Origin: Streptomyces sp. NBC_00582
GTDB lineage: Bacteria; Actinomycetota; Actinomycetes; Streptomycetales; Streptomycetaceae
Length of the DNA: 64,000 nucleotides
Assembly: GCF_036345155.1 (NCBI RefSeq)
Contig: NZ_CP107772.1
Location: 744,001-808,000, forward strand
Direction: 5' to 3'
Shown: positions 1 through 34,580 of the stretch, in pieces
Layout of the letters: each line of letters begins with the position of its first letter
Numbering within the stretch: position 1 is the first letter of the stretch
Position numbers and translations under genes: made by a program
Notes under the pieces: generated by a model
What the model saw: the letters and a program-made list of their open reading frames with translations, nothing else
What the model was told of the DNA's origin: nothing
Databases searched by the model: none

Positions 1-27533
<27,533 letters not shown>

Positions 27534-27887
27534 GTTCCCGGCCTCCGACGAGATACGGGCCGTTTCCTCCGGAAGGCGTTCAGCCCCCCGGACTGCGTCC
27601 CTCTCCCGAGCGTTCTCGGGTCCCTGAAGGGATTCCGACGCGCTTTCCCGTGCCTGTGCGTCTTCTGGCAACACGGCCACTGCCTCCGCCCTACGGATCC
27701 GGCTCAACTTCCGGCCGCGGATTCCGGCCGGATCCGACTCCCGCGCGACCTGCGAGACGATCGATGGTTGCTATGCGATCGATGGTTCCGGTGTTCGTCA
27801 TACTGGCGGCTGCCGGAGGATGAGTCCCGTGGGCAGCTCGTGATCTAGGGAGACTTCTACTTCTTCTTCGGCCCTGGTCAGCGGGGG
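27534..27887 (-). promoter_or_regulatory. Leader and probable promoter region of PKS gene A
   Basis: These 354 nt between the P450 stop and the PKS start contain no gene I can support. They should hold the gene A promoter and a long leader. On the minus strand, GGAGG is followed by 8 nt and the ATG. Further up are a tandem 18-bp repeat (27752-27787), a pair of CGGCCGGAA elements near 27707-27735, and an isolated CTAGGGA half-site at 27845-27851. I see no convincing terminator for the P450 gene, so readthrough from it is possible. Confidence 0.55.
27752..27787 (-). repeat. Tandem 18-bp repeat upstream of PKS gene A (possible operator)
   Basis: On the minus strand, AACCATCGATCG occurs twice with an exact 18-bp period; the six-base spacers are CATAGC and TCTCGC. 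The copies are at 27776-27787 and 27758-27769. The repeat lies about 220-255 nt before the PKS start, in the only sizeable non-coding region ahead of the loading-module gene. Direct repeats on one face of the helix suit binding by an activator or repressor dimer. The protein is unknown. Confidence 0.5.
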
Positions 27888-29333
27888 TCAGCGGCGGCGG
27901 CGGGCGATCATCTCGAGGCCGCCGCGAGGCTGGAGGGTGATGTCGCTGGCGACCCTGACGGGCCCCTTGTCGACGGGCTCGAACTCCCAGTGGCGGCTGA
28001 GGGTCGCCAGGGCCATGACGCCTTCCATCTGAGCGAAGACGTTGCCGATGCACTGCCGGGGTCCGGCGCCGAAGGGGAGGTACGCCAGCCGGGGGCGGCC
28101 CGCGGCCTTGGCGTGGCCGGCCAGCGGGTCGTCCGGGTCGGACTCCGCCAGGAAGCGCTGGGGGGCGAACCGCTCCGGCTCGGGCCACCAGGTGGGATCG
28201 CGGTGCAGGACGTACGGGCTGCAGATGACCACGCTGTCGCGGGGGATGTGGAACCCGTTGGCCGTGTAGTCCTCCAGGGAACGGCGGACCAGGTTCCAGG
28301 CCGGCGGGTACAGGCGCAGCGCCTCGGAGTACACGGCGTCGGTGTACGTCAGGTCCGGCAGGTCCTCGACGGTGGGCAGGCGGTCGCCGAGGACCTCGTC
28401 GATCTCGGCGTGCAGCCGCTCGCGGGTCTCGGGGTTGGTGCCGAGCAGGTGGTACGCCCAGGTCAGGGCTCCCGAGGAGGTCTCGTGACCGGCCATCAGC
28501 AGGGTGACGGCCTCGTCCCGCAGCTCCAGGTCGGTGAGGTGCTCGCCGGTGTCGGCGTCGGTGACGGTCAGCAGGACGGACAGCAGGTCCGCGCCGTCGC
28601 CGGGACCCCGGCGGCGTTCCTCGATCATGCCGTAGACGATGTCGTCGATGTTCCGCAGACCGCGCTTGAGCTGGCGGTTCGCGGGCAGCGGGAGCCTCAG
28701 AAGGATCTTGCCGAAGGGGCTCAACTCCCAGCGCAGCGGGCCGCCTTCGCGGGGGAAGGCGGTGCGGATGCTCTCGGCGGCCTCGCTTTCGAGGGAGACG
28801 TCGAAGAGGGTGCGGGTGACCATGCCGAGAGCGAGTTCGTACATGGACTCGTGGAAGTTGAACTTCGCTCCGTCGGTGAACCCGGCGGAGGCCTCGTCCG
28901 CGATGGCGGCGAAGGCGGCGCCGTATCCGGCGATGCGCTTGCGGTGGAAGACCGGCTGGATGAGCCGTCGCTGCCTGCGGTGGTAGGTGCCGACGCTGGT
29001 CACCAGGCCCTTGCCCAGGACGTTGCGGCCCAGGATGGTCTCCAGGTTGGCGCCCCAGTCGTCGGGACCGGGGCCGGTCTTCTTGGTGTCCTTGTCGAAG
29101 CGGCGGCTGGAGGCGACGATGACGTCCTGGACGACGTCGAAGTCACTGAGCAGGAAGACCTCGTCCTTTCCCATCGGAATGCGGACGACCGGGCCGTGCT
29201 TGTCGCGCAGGCGGGACATGTAGCCCGGGATGTTGCGGATGACCTCGCGCATTTCCTTCAGCCCCAGCGAGTCCGGGGTGGGTATGGACTCGGTCGGCGC
29301 AGCCGACTCGGGAGTCGTTTGAACGTCGGTCAC
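27888..29333 (-). CDS. Cytochrome P450 monooxygenase
   Basis: 481 residues, GTG start with AGGAG 6 nt upstream. It should hydroxylate or epoxidise the polyketide. Visible motifs: I-helix oxygen-binding AGHETSS, K-helix EALR, and heme-binding FGAGPRQCIGNVFAQME with the Cys ligand at residue 428. The protein is longer than typical bacterial macrolide P450s (about 400 residues). Its heme loop (PRQCIG, no His before the Cys) resembles the class E, eukaryotic-like group (CYP102/CYP4 style) rather than the usual FGxGxHxCLG of EryF/PikC. It has no reductase domain, so it needs outside electrons; a ferredoxin and a ferredoxin reductase are encoded about 7-11 kb away. The divergent promoter region carries a PAS-LuxR-type box. 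The substrate position cannot be read from sequence. Confidence 0.95.
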   Translation of the reverse strand: MTDVQTTPESAAPTESIPTPDSLGLKEMREVIRNIPGYMSRLRDKHGPVVRIPMGKDEVFLLSDFDVVQDVIVASSRRFDKDTKKTGPGPDDWGANLETILGRNVLGKGLVTSVGTYHRRQRRLIQPVFHRKRIAGYGAAFAAIADEASAGFTDGAKFNFHESMYELALGMVTRTLFDVSLESEAAESIRTAFPREGGPLRWELSPFGKILLRLPLPANRQLKRGLRNIDDIVYGMIEERRRGPGDGADLLSVLLTVTDADTGEHLTDLELRDEAVTLLMAGHETSSGALTWAYHLLGTNPETRERLHAEIDEVLGDRLPTVEDLPDLTYTDAVYSEALRLYPPAWNLVRRSLEDYTANGFHIPRDSVVICSPYVLHRDPTWWPEPERFAPQRFLAESDPDDPLAGHAKAAGRPRLAYLPFGAGPRQCIGNVFAQMEGVMALATLSRHWEFEPVDKGPVRVASDITLQPRGGLEMIARRRR

Positions 29334-29646
29334 GGATGTCTCCTGGTCTGCGGAGGCTGACAGGGCTCGGTGCGCCGGGGCGACGGTGCGCGGATCGGAT
29401 TCCCGCGGTCGCGGCTAAAAGGGACATATGCCCGGGTGGGACCTGGCGCCCGACGCTAGCACCGGGGCGGCGGCGGGCCGTGAAGTGCCGCCGAGTTCTA
29501 GGGAATTCCAAAGGGTTGGCGCGATGCGATCGTCGTCGGCGGGCTCCTGACGGGGGCCGCCCGTACGCTGTGCGTGTGCCGGACGGCCTCGGCATGAGGG
29601 CGGGCCGGGTACCCGTTCCGTACCGCCCCCATCGGACGGAGAACTT
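29334..29646. promoter_or_regulatory. Divergent promoter region between the P450 and the membrane protein gene
   Basis: This 313-nt stretch has no gene. It should hold promoters firing left (P450) and right (membrane protein, perhaps the aldo/keto reductase). A 16-bp PAS-LuxR-like element sits at 29498-29513. On the minus strand, TAGCGT (29453-29458) is a plausible -10 for the P450. On the plus strand, TACGCT (29564-29569) is a weaker candidate. GGAG precedes ATG 29647. Confidence 0.5.
29498..29513. promoter_or_regulatory. Putative PAS-LuxR (PimM-type) regulator binding box
   Basis: The sequence CTAGGGAATTCCAAAG matches 14 of 16 positions of the consensus I recall for PimM-class PAS-LuxR activators of polyene macrolide clusters (CTVGGGAWWTCCCBAG); only positions 13 and 14 differ. 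Its core GGGAATTCC is a strong near-palindrome and unusually AT-rich for this DNA. It lies 165 nt before the P450 start and 134 nt before the divergent membrane protein gene. No PAS-LuxR gene is in the window, so the regulator would be encoded elsewhere. Confidence 0.5.
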
Positions 29647-30411
29647 ATGACCAGCGGCGGAAGCACCCTTCCGGAACAGCCCCCGAACAGCGCCGCCCCC
29701 GGGCGGGCCGGCGGCGAGGACGCCGCCCACGGCTCGTCCCGCGCCGGGTCCGGTCCTCCCCTGCTGCTGACGGTGCTGGTGGACCTCGGCGTCCCGATCG
29801 GCCTGTACTACGGGCTGACGGCGGCCGGGGTGAGCGATGTGCTGGCGCTGACCGCCGGGGCCGTGGTGCCCGGGGTGGCGACGCTGGTGCGCTTCGCGAG
29901 GACCCGCCGCGTGGATGTGCTCGGCGTGTTCGTGACGACGATGCTGGTGCTCAGCATCGTCGTGTCGCTGCTCGGGGGGAGCGCGCGGCTGCTGCTGGTG
30001 CGGGACGGATGGCTGACGGCGGTGGCCGGGCTCGGTTTCCTGGTGTCCCTGCGCGGCAGGCGCCCGCTCGCGTTCGGTTTCTCCCGCAAACTGCTGGAGC
30101 GGCGGGCCGCCGGGGGCCGGGACTGGGACGAACTGTGGGACGAGGTGCCCGAGTTCCGGCGGATCTGGCGGGTCACCACGGTGATCTGGGGCATCGGACT
30201 GCTGGTGGACTCCGGGGTCCGGACGCTGATGGCGTACACGCTGCCGGTGCATGTGGTGCCCGCGCTCAACGGCGCCCAGTACGGCGTCTTCACGCTGCTG
30301 ATGCTGGTGATCGTCAACGTCTACCACGCACGCGCCGGTCTGTGGCCCATCCTTTCCCCGCAACCCGGCACCCCCGCGGCCGGCGGTCACTCCGGCCACG
30401 AGAGCCGTTGA
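29647..30411 (+). CDS. Multi-pass membrane protein, VC0807-like
   Basis: 254 residues with ATG at 29647 and GGAG 5 nt upstream. A polar, low-complexity N-terminus of about 35 residues is followed by hydrophobic segments (from LLLTVLVDLGVPIGLYYGL; VLALTAGAVVPGVATLV; VLGVFVTTMLVLSIVVSLL; WLTAVAGLGFLVSL; and two near the C-terminus), so about six membrane helices. The arrangement, with a cytoplasmic R/K-rich FSRKLLERR loop, resembles the uncharacterised VC0807 family. It is found in many actinomycetes and has no established reaction. It stands alone ahead of the aldo/keto reductase (87 nt gap) in the same orientation and may share its transcript. Any role in the polyketide pathway is unknown; it may simply be a bystander gene. 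Confidence 0.85.
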   Translation: MTSGGSTLPEQPPNSAAPGRAGGEDAAHGSSRAGSGPPLLLTVLVDLGVPIGLYYGLTAAGVSDVLALTAGAVVPGVATLVRFARTRRVDVLGVFVTTMLVLSIVVSLLGGSARLLLVRDGWLTAVAGLGFLVSLRGRRPLAFGFSRKLLERRAAGGRDWDELWDEVPEFRRIWRVTTVIWGIGLLVDSGVRTLMAYTLPVHVVPALNGAQYGVFTLLMLVIVNVYHARAGLWPILSPQPGTPAAGGHSGHESR

Positions 30412-30497
30412 CCCGACTCCCCCGCCGACGGCCCACGGCGGCCTGATGCCGCGCGGTGCGGCGTTCCCCTTCCACCCACTGCCACGAGGATGTCTAC

Positions 30498-31484
30498 GTG
30501 TTGCACACTCAGCTGGGCCGGACCGGTCTGCGCGTCAGCAGGCTGGCTCTCGGCACCGTGAACTTCGGTGGCCGGGTGGAGGAGCCCGAGGCGCACCGTC
30601 TGATGGACCACGCCCTCGCCGAGGGCATCAACTTCGTCGACACGGCCAACACCTACGGCTGGCGCGTGTACAAGGGCCACACCGAGGAGGTCATCGGCAG
30701 ATGGCTGGCCAAGAGCCCTTCCCGGCGTGACGAGGTGGTCGTCGCCACGAAGGTCGGCGACCCGATGGGGGACGGCCTCAACGACCGGGGACTGTCCGCG
30801 CGCAACATCGTCGCCGCCTGCGAGGCGTCGCTGAGGCGGCTCGGCACGGACTGGATCGACCTCTACCAGATCCACCACATCGACCGGTCCGTGGGCTGGG
30901 AGGAGGTGTGGCAGGCGATGGATCTCCTCGTCGCCCAGGGCAAGGTGCGCTACGTCGGCTCGTCCAACTTCGCCGGCTGGGACATCGCGTCCGCCCAGGA
31001 GGCGGCCGGGCGCCGGAACAGCCTCGGTCTGGTGTCCGAGCAGTGCGTCTACAACCTCGTCACCCGGCACGCCGAGTTGGAGGTCATCCCCGCGGCGCGG
31101 GCGTACGGCCTGGGCGTGCTGGTGTGGTCCCCGCTTCACGGCGGTCTGCTCAGCGGTGTCCTGCGCAAGCTGCGGGAGAACGACGCCGTGAAGTCGGCCC
31201 AGGGTCGGGCCGCGGCCGCCCTCGACCAGCACGCCGACACCATCGACGCCTACGAGAAGCTCTGCGCCGAGCACGGCATCGATCCCGCGGAGGCGGGACT
31301 GGCGTGGACGCTGTCACGCCCCGGGGTGACGGCCGCGGTGATCGGTCCGCGGACGGAGCGGCACGTCACGAGTGCCCTCGCCGCGCTGCGCTCCCCACTG
31401 CCGGAGCCCTTCGTGGCGCGGCTCGACGAGCTCTTCCCGCCCATCGGTCACGGCGGCCCGGCGCCCGACGCGTGGCTCTCCTGA
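30498..31484 (+). CDS. Aldo/keto reductase, probable NDP-4-keto-6-deoxyhexose 2,3-reductase (EryBII/TylCII-like)
   Basis: 328 residues from GTG 30498, which has AGGA 7 nt upstream and gives the usual AKR start (LHTQLGRTGLRVSRLALGT). The frame is open further up, but those residues lack family similarity. The AKR catalytic tetrad is intact: Asp48 and Tyr53 (FVDTANTYG), Lys85 (VATKVG) and His126 (QIHHID). The C-terminal NADPH region is also present. In macrolide clusters, AKRs of this size (EryBII, TylCII, AveBVIII) reduce the 2,3-enoyl intermediate during 2-deoxysugar synthesis, which would fit the RmlA, RmlB and glycosyltransferase genes of this window. A generic oxidoreductase role, including primary metabolism, cannot be ruled out. 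A strong bidirectional terminator follows. Confidence 0.85.
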   Translation: MLHTQLGRTGLRVSRLALGTVNFGGRVEEPEAHRLMDHALAEGINFVDTANTYGWRVYKGHTEEVIGRWLAKSPSRRDEVVVATKVGDPMGDGLNDRGLSARNIVAACEASLRRLGTDWIDLYQIHHIDRSVGWEEVWQAMDLLVAQGKVRYVGSSNFAGWDIASAQEAAGRRNSLGLVSEQCVYNLVTRHAELEVIPAARAYGLGVLVWSPLHGGLLSGVLRKLRENDAVKSAQGRAAAALDQHADTIDAYEKLCAEHGIDPAEAGLAWTLSRPGVTAAVIGPRTERHVTSALAALRSPLPEPFVARLDELFPPIGHGGPAPDAWLS

Positions 31485-31510
31485 CGGTTCCACCGGTTCC
31501 CGACGGCGAA

Positions 31511-31547
31511 CGGCCCGGCTCCCCACCCCAGGTGAGGAGCCGGGCCG
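31511..31547. terminator. Bidirectional rho-independent-type hairpin
   Basis: A perfect 12-bp stem, CGGCCCGGCTCC paired with GGAGCCGGGCCG, encloses a 13-nt loop. It sits in the 70-nt gap between the convergent aldo/keto reductase and MMPL genes, 27 nt after the first stop and 8 nt after the second. No U-tract follows, which is common for Streptomyces terminators. Confidence 0.85.
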
Positions 31548-31554
31548 CGGCGCG

Positions 31555-34353
31555 TCACGGGCCCGAGGACCGATTGCTGGTGCTGTGACCGAATTGGTTC
31601 GCCGGGTTGGTGGTTGGCGCGGTTGGATGGGCAGTGACGTCCGTTCCGATCGCTGGGCCGGCGTCCGCCGGCGGGGGCCGCGTCCCAGTGATCGCACAGC
31701 TGGTCCCAGCCGACGAGGACACCGTGCGGGAGGTGATCCACCGGTCTTCCCTGGTCCCGGCCGGTGCGGTCGGGGTCGTCCTCGGGGCCCGTGGTCCGGG
31801 CATCCACCAGTTGGCCTTGCCGCACAGTTCCATCACCGCGGGGACGAAGATCATCCGGACGATGGTGGCGTCGATGAGCACGGCGACGGCCATGCCCAGA
31901 CCTCCCTGTTTGACGGCGACATCGGGGCCGAGCAGCGAGGTGGTGAAGACGGCGATCATGATGGCGGCCGCGGCCGTGATCACCTTGGCGGTCCGCGCCA
32001 GCCCTGTCGCGACGGCCGCGCGGGTGTCGCCGGTCCGCTCGTACTCCTCACGGACCCGCGAGATCAGGAACACCTGGTAGTCCATCGACAGGCCGAACAG
32101 GATCGGGAACATCATCATCGGTGTCCACGTCGTGACCGGCATGGCGGCGGGGAACCCGAGGGCCGCGCCGAGCCATCCCCACTGCACGACCGCCACCAGC
32201 ACACCGTAGGCGGCGCCGATCGACAGCAGGTTCATCACGGCGGCCTGCAGGGCGATCGTGACCGACCGGACCAACGCGATCAGCAGCACCATGCCCATCG
32301 CGACGACCACCATGATCATCAGGGGCAGGCGCGACCCGACCTCGTCGGCGGTGTCGACGGTGCCGGCGTTCGGTCCGCCGACGAGGACCTGATCGCCGCC
32401 CGGTGTCCCGGGCAGCACGTCGTCGCGGAGCCTGTGCACCACGTGCGTGGTCGCCTCGTCCTGGTAGCCGGTCGTGGGGAAGGCGAGGAAGGTGACAGCC
32501 CTCCCGTCCTCACTGACCCGGGGCGGCGTGGCGTAGGCGATGCCCTCGGTCTCGCGGACGGCTTCGACGACGGGACGCGGATCGGCGCCCGCGGGGTCGA
32601 TCTCGGCGGCGAAGACCAAGGGGGCGCCGTAGCCCGGGCCGAAGCCCTCGGAGAGGATCTCGTACGAGATGTAGCTGCTCCGGTCGCGGGGCTGGACGCT
32701 GGCGTCGGGCTGGCTCAGCCGCATCGACAGCACGGGGGCGGCCAGCATCAGCAGGATCCCGCCGGCGGCGAGAGCGGCGACGAGCGGCCTGCGCTGCACC
32801 ACGCCGGCCCAACGCTCGGCGAGCGTACGGCGCTTCCGGGACGCCGCACCGGCCGACTGGTTCCGGCGGGATGCACGGCGGGGCAGGCGCAGCGAGTTGA
32901 TCTTGTGTCCGGTGAAACCCAGGAACGCGGGCAGCAGCGTCAGGGCGGCGATCATCGTGACCAGCACCGTGAGCGACGTGGCGACGGCCAGCCCGGTCAT
33001 CAGCCGCTGCCCCATGACGAGCAGGCCCATCAGCGCGATCACCACGGTCGTGCCGGCGAACAGCACCGCGTGACCCGCGGTGGCGACGGCCTTGACCGTG
33101 GCGCTCTCGGGGTCGTCCCCCTCCCCTAGGCCGTCCTTGTAGCGGGTCACGATGAACAGCGCGTAGTCGATGCCGACGCCGAGCCCGATCATCGCGCCGA
33201 AGGTCAGAGCGAAGTTCGGCGCGGGGACCAGGTGCCCCACCAGCTTCATCAGGGCGAGACCGCCCACGATGGCCAGGAGGGCAGTCGCGATCGGCAGGCC
33301 CATCGCCACCAGTGATCCGAACGCGATGAACAGGATCACGGCTGCTGCCAGAAGGCCCACGCTCTCGGCCGGGCCCTGCGGGGGCGTCTCGGCCTTTTCC
33401 GCCATGTACCCGCCCAGCGCGAGCGTGACGCTGTCGCCGGAAGCCTCCTTGACCATGTCCACCAACGGCTTCACCTCGCTCTTCTCCACCCCCTTGTCGC
33501 TCAGCGGGATGGTCGTACGGGCGATGCGACGGTCCTCCGTCACCAGGCTCTTGTCCTGATACGGCGAAGTCACCGGCCCTGTCACGGGCGAGTCGGCGAG
33601 ATCGGCGAGGGCCTTCTCGATCCTCTGCTTGGCGGCGGGATCGTCGATCCCCTTCTCGGCCTTGATCGCGAGAGTCAGCCTGTCCCCTTGCTCCTTGGGG
33701 AAGTGCTTCTCCATCAGCTGCTGCGCCTTGGCCGACTGTGAGTCCCCGCCGGAGAAGTCGTTGTCGGGGGCGGCTCCGTAGCCGAATCCGGCGAACGCCA
33801 CGGCGATCACACCGATGAGCCAGATCAGGAGGACCAGGCGGCGGCGCCGGAAACAGAAGCGGCCCAGTCCCTCCAGAGTCCCGCCCGGGGGGTTGGTTCC
33901 GGTTGCCGTCATCGCCTCCTCAAGTCCCTGTTCCTCTTTCATGCGAATACGCGCAGGTGGGCGGGGCGGTCGGCCGGTGCGGCGGGAACGGGTCAGGGCC
34001 AGTCGGCCGAGGACCGCGGCGATCAGCCCCAGCACCAGGGCCAGGGCGCCACCGAGCACCCCGTTGCCGGTGCCGGGACCGCCGTCGGCGACGGCCGGAT
34101 TCACCACGCCGACGGCCATGCCGATCAACCCCGCCACCAGGGCCACGAGGGCACCCCTCTTCCCGTTGCCGTTGCCGATTCGGCCGGTGGAGCGGGCCAG
34201 GGCCAGCCCGCCGATGACCACGCCGGCCAGCGCCAACAGGGCGGCTGCGGTGCCCACGAGCCGCCCTGTGGTCAGGTCATGGGCATCGGCGGCGAGCGGC
34301 CGGACCGAAGCGTGCGCGGCCGCGGGTGCGGCAAGCACGTGACGGACGGACAT
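31555..34353 (-). CDS. MMPL/RND-family exporter with an N-terminal small membrane-protein extension
   Basis: 932 residues from ATG 34353, which has AAGGAG 6 nt upstream. Residues 1-130 form a separate unit with three hydrophobic helices and a VNPAVADGGPGTGNG loop. They resemble the small proteins (DUF6223-type, from memory) that lie next to MMPL genes in Streptomyces. The MMPL part follows: a first helix (LVLLIWLIGVIAVAFAGFGYG), an extracytoplasmic domain (DNDFSGGDSQSAKAQQLM), a helix bundle with GLGVGIDYALFIVTRYKD, a second extracytoplasmic domain, and a second bundle with GLSMDYQVFLISRVREEY. The duplicated GxxxDY motifs mark a proton-driven RND pump. It probably exports lipids or the product. 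Internal ATGs at 33942 and 33912 could start a separate MMPL protein; neither has a well-placed Shine-Dalgarno sequence (a GGAGG lies only 2 nt before 33912). The Pro/Thr-rich tail of about 60 residues is unusual. The gene diverges from the two-component system and is probably its target. Confidence 0.88.
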   Translation of the reverse strand: MSVRHVLAAPAAAHASVRPLAADAHDLTTGRLVGTAAALLALAGVVIGGLALARSTGRIGNGNGKRGALVALVAGLIGMAVGVVNPAVADGGPGTGNGVLGGALALVLGLIAAVLGRLALTRSRRTGRPPRPPARIRMKEEQGLEEAMTATGTNPPGGTLEGLGRFCFRRRRLVLLIWLIGVIAVAFAGFGYGAAPDNDFSGGDSQSAKAQQLMEKHFPKEQGDRLTLAIKAEKGIDDPAAKQRIEKALADLADSPVTGPVTSPYQDKSLVTEDRRIARTTIPLSDKGVEKSEVKPLVDMVKEASGDSVTLALGGYMAEKAETPPQGPAESVGLLAAAVILFIAFGSLVAMGLPIATALLAIVGGLALMKLVGHLVPAPNFALTFGAMIGLGVGIDYALFIVTRYKDGLGEGDDPESATVKAVATAGHAVLFAGTTVVIALMGLLVMGQRLMTGLAVATSLTVLVTMIAALTLLPAFLGFTGHKINSLRLPRRASRRNQSAGAASRKRRTLAERWAGVVQRRPLVAALAAGGILLMLAAPVLSMRLSQPDASVQPRDRSSYISYEILSEGFGPGYGAPLVFAAEIDPAGADPRPVVEAVRETEGIAYATPPRVSEDGRAVTFLAFPTTGYQDEATTHVVHRLRDDVLPGTPGGDQVLVGGPNAGTVDTADEVGSRLPLMIMVVVAMGMVLLIALVRSVTIALQAAVMNLLSIGAAYGVLVAVVQWGWLGAALGFPAAMPVTTWTPMMMFPILFGLSMDYQVFLISRVREEYERTGDTRAAVATGLARTAKVITAAAAIMIAVFTTSLLGPDVAVKQGGLGMAVAVLIDATIVRMIFVPAVMELCGKANWWMPGPRAPRTTPTAPAGTREDRWITSRTVSSSAGTSCAITGTRPPPADAGPAIGTDVTAHPTAPTTNPANQFGHSTSNRSSGP

Positions 34354-34476
34354 GAGGTGCTCCTTCTCCTCGTACGACCCCTGCTCTTGGACGTCGCACG
34401 ATCCTGTCCGCCACACCTGCCTCCGGTCGTCCCGCACACGGACGCACTTCGCGCTGCCGCCGGTGGCGTCCGTGAC

Positions 34477-34521
34477 TACCGCGGACGCGGCAGAAGCCGC
34501 ACGAATACCGCGGACGCGGTA
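34477..34521. promoter_or_regulatory. Twin palindromic operator between the exporter and the two-component system
   Basis: TACCGCGGACGCGG occurs at 34477-34490 and again at 34506-34519, exactly 29 bp apart. The second copy extends to a perfect 7-2-7 palindrome, TACCGCGGACGCGGTA (34506-34521); the first has one mismatch (ends CGGCA). Tandem palindromes in a divergent promoter are typical for NarL/LuxR-type response regulators. The adjacent response regulator is the likely ligand, controlling both the exporter and its own operon. Confidence 0.7.
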
Positions 34522-34568
34522 GGCGGTCGGTCATCCACGAGCCGGACTCGCCCCGGGCGACATCTGGC

Positions 34569-34574
34569 TAGGGT
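34569..34574 (+). promoter_or_regulatory. Probable -10 box for leaderless transcription of the sensor kinase gene
   Basis: TAGGGT lies 6 nt before ATG 34581, so transcription should begin at or next to the start codon. There is no Shine-Dalgarno sequence ahead of the ATG, which agrees with a leaderless mRNA, common in actinomycetes. A good -35 element is not evident, suggesting activator dependence; the twin palindromes are centred 67-96 nt upstream. Confidence 0.5.
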
Positions 34575-34580
34575 GCGCGC

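Noticed and set aside
27534..27707. Longer N-terminus for gene A, starting at 27707
   Set aside because: The extra 58 residues have no similarity to docking or KS sequence, and GGAGG sits 8 nt before ATG 27533.
30456..30497. Upstream start for the aldo/keto reductase at 30456
   Set aside because: The added residues (RRSPSTHCHEDVY) are not part of the AKR fold. AGGA is well placed for GTG 30498, and the family start lines up there.
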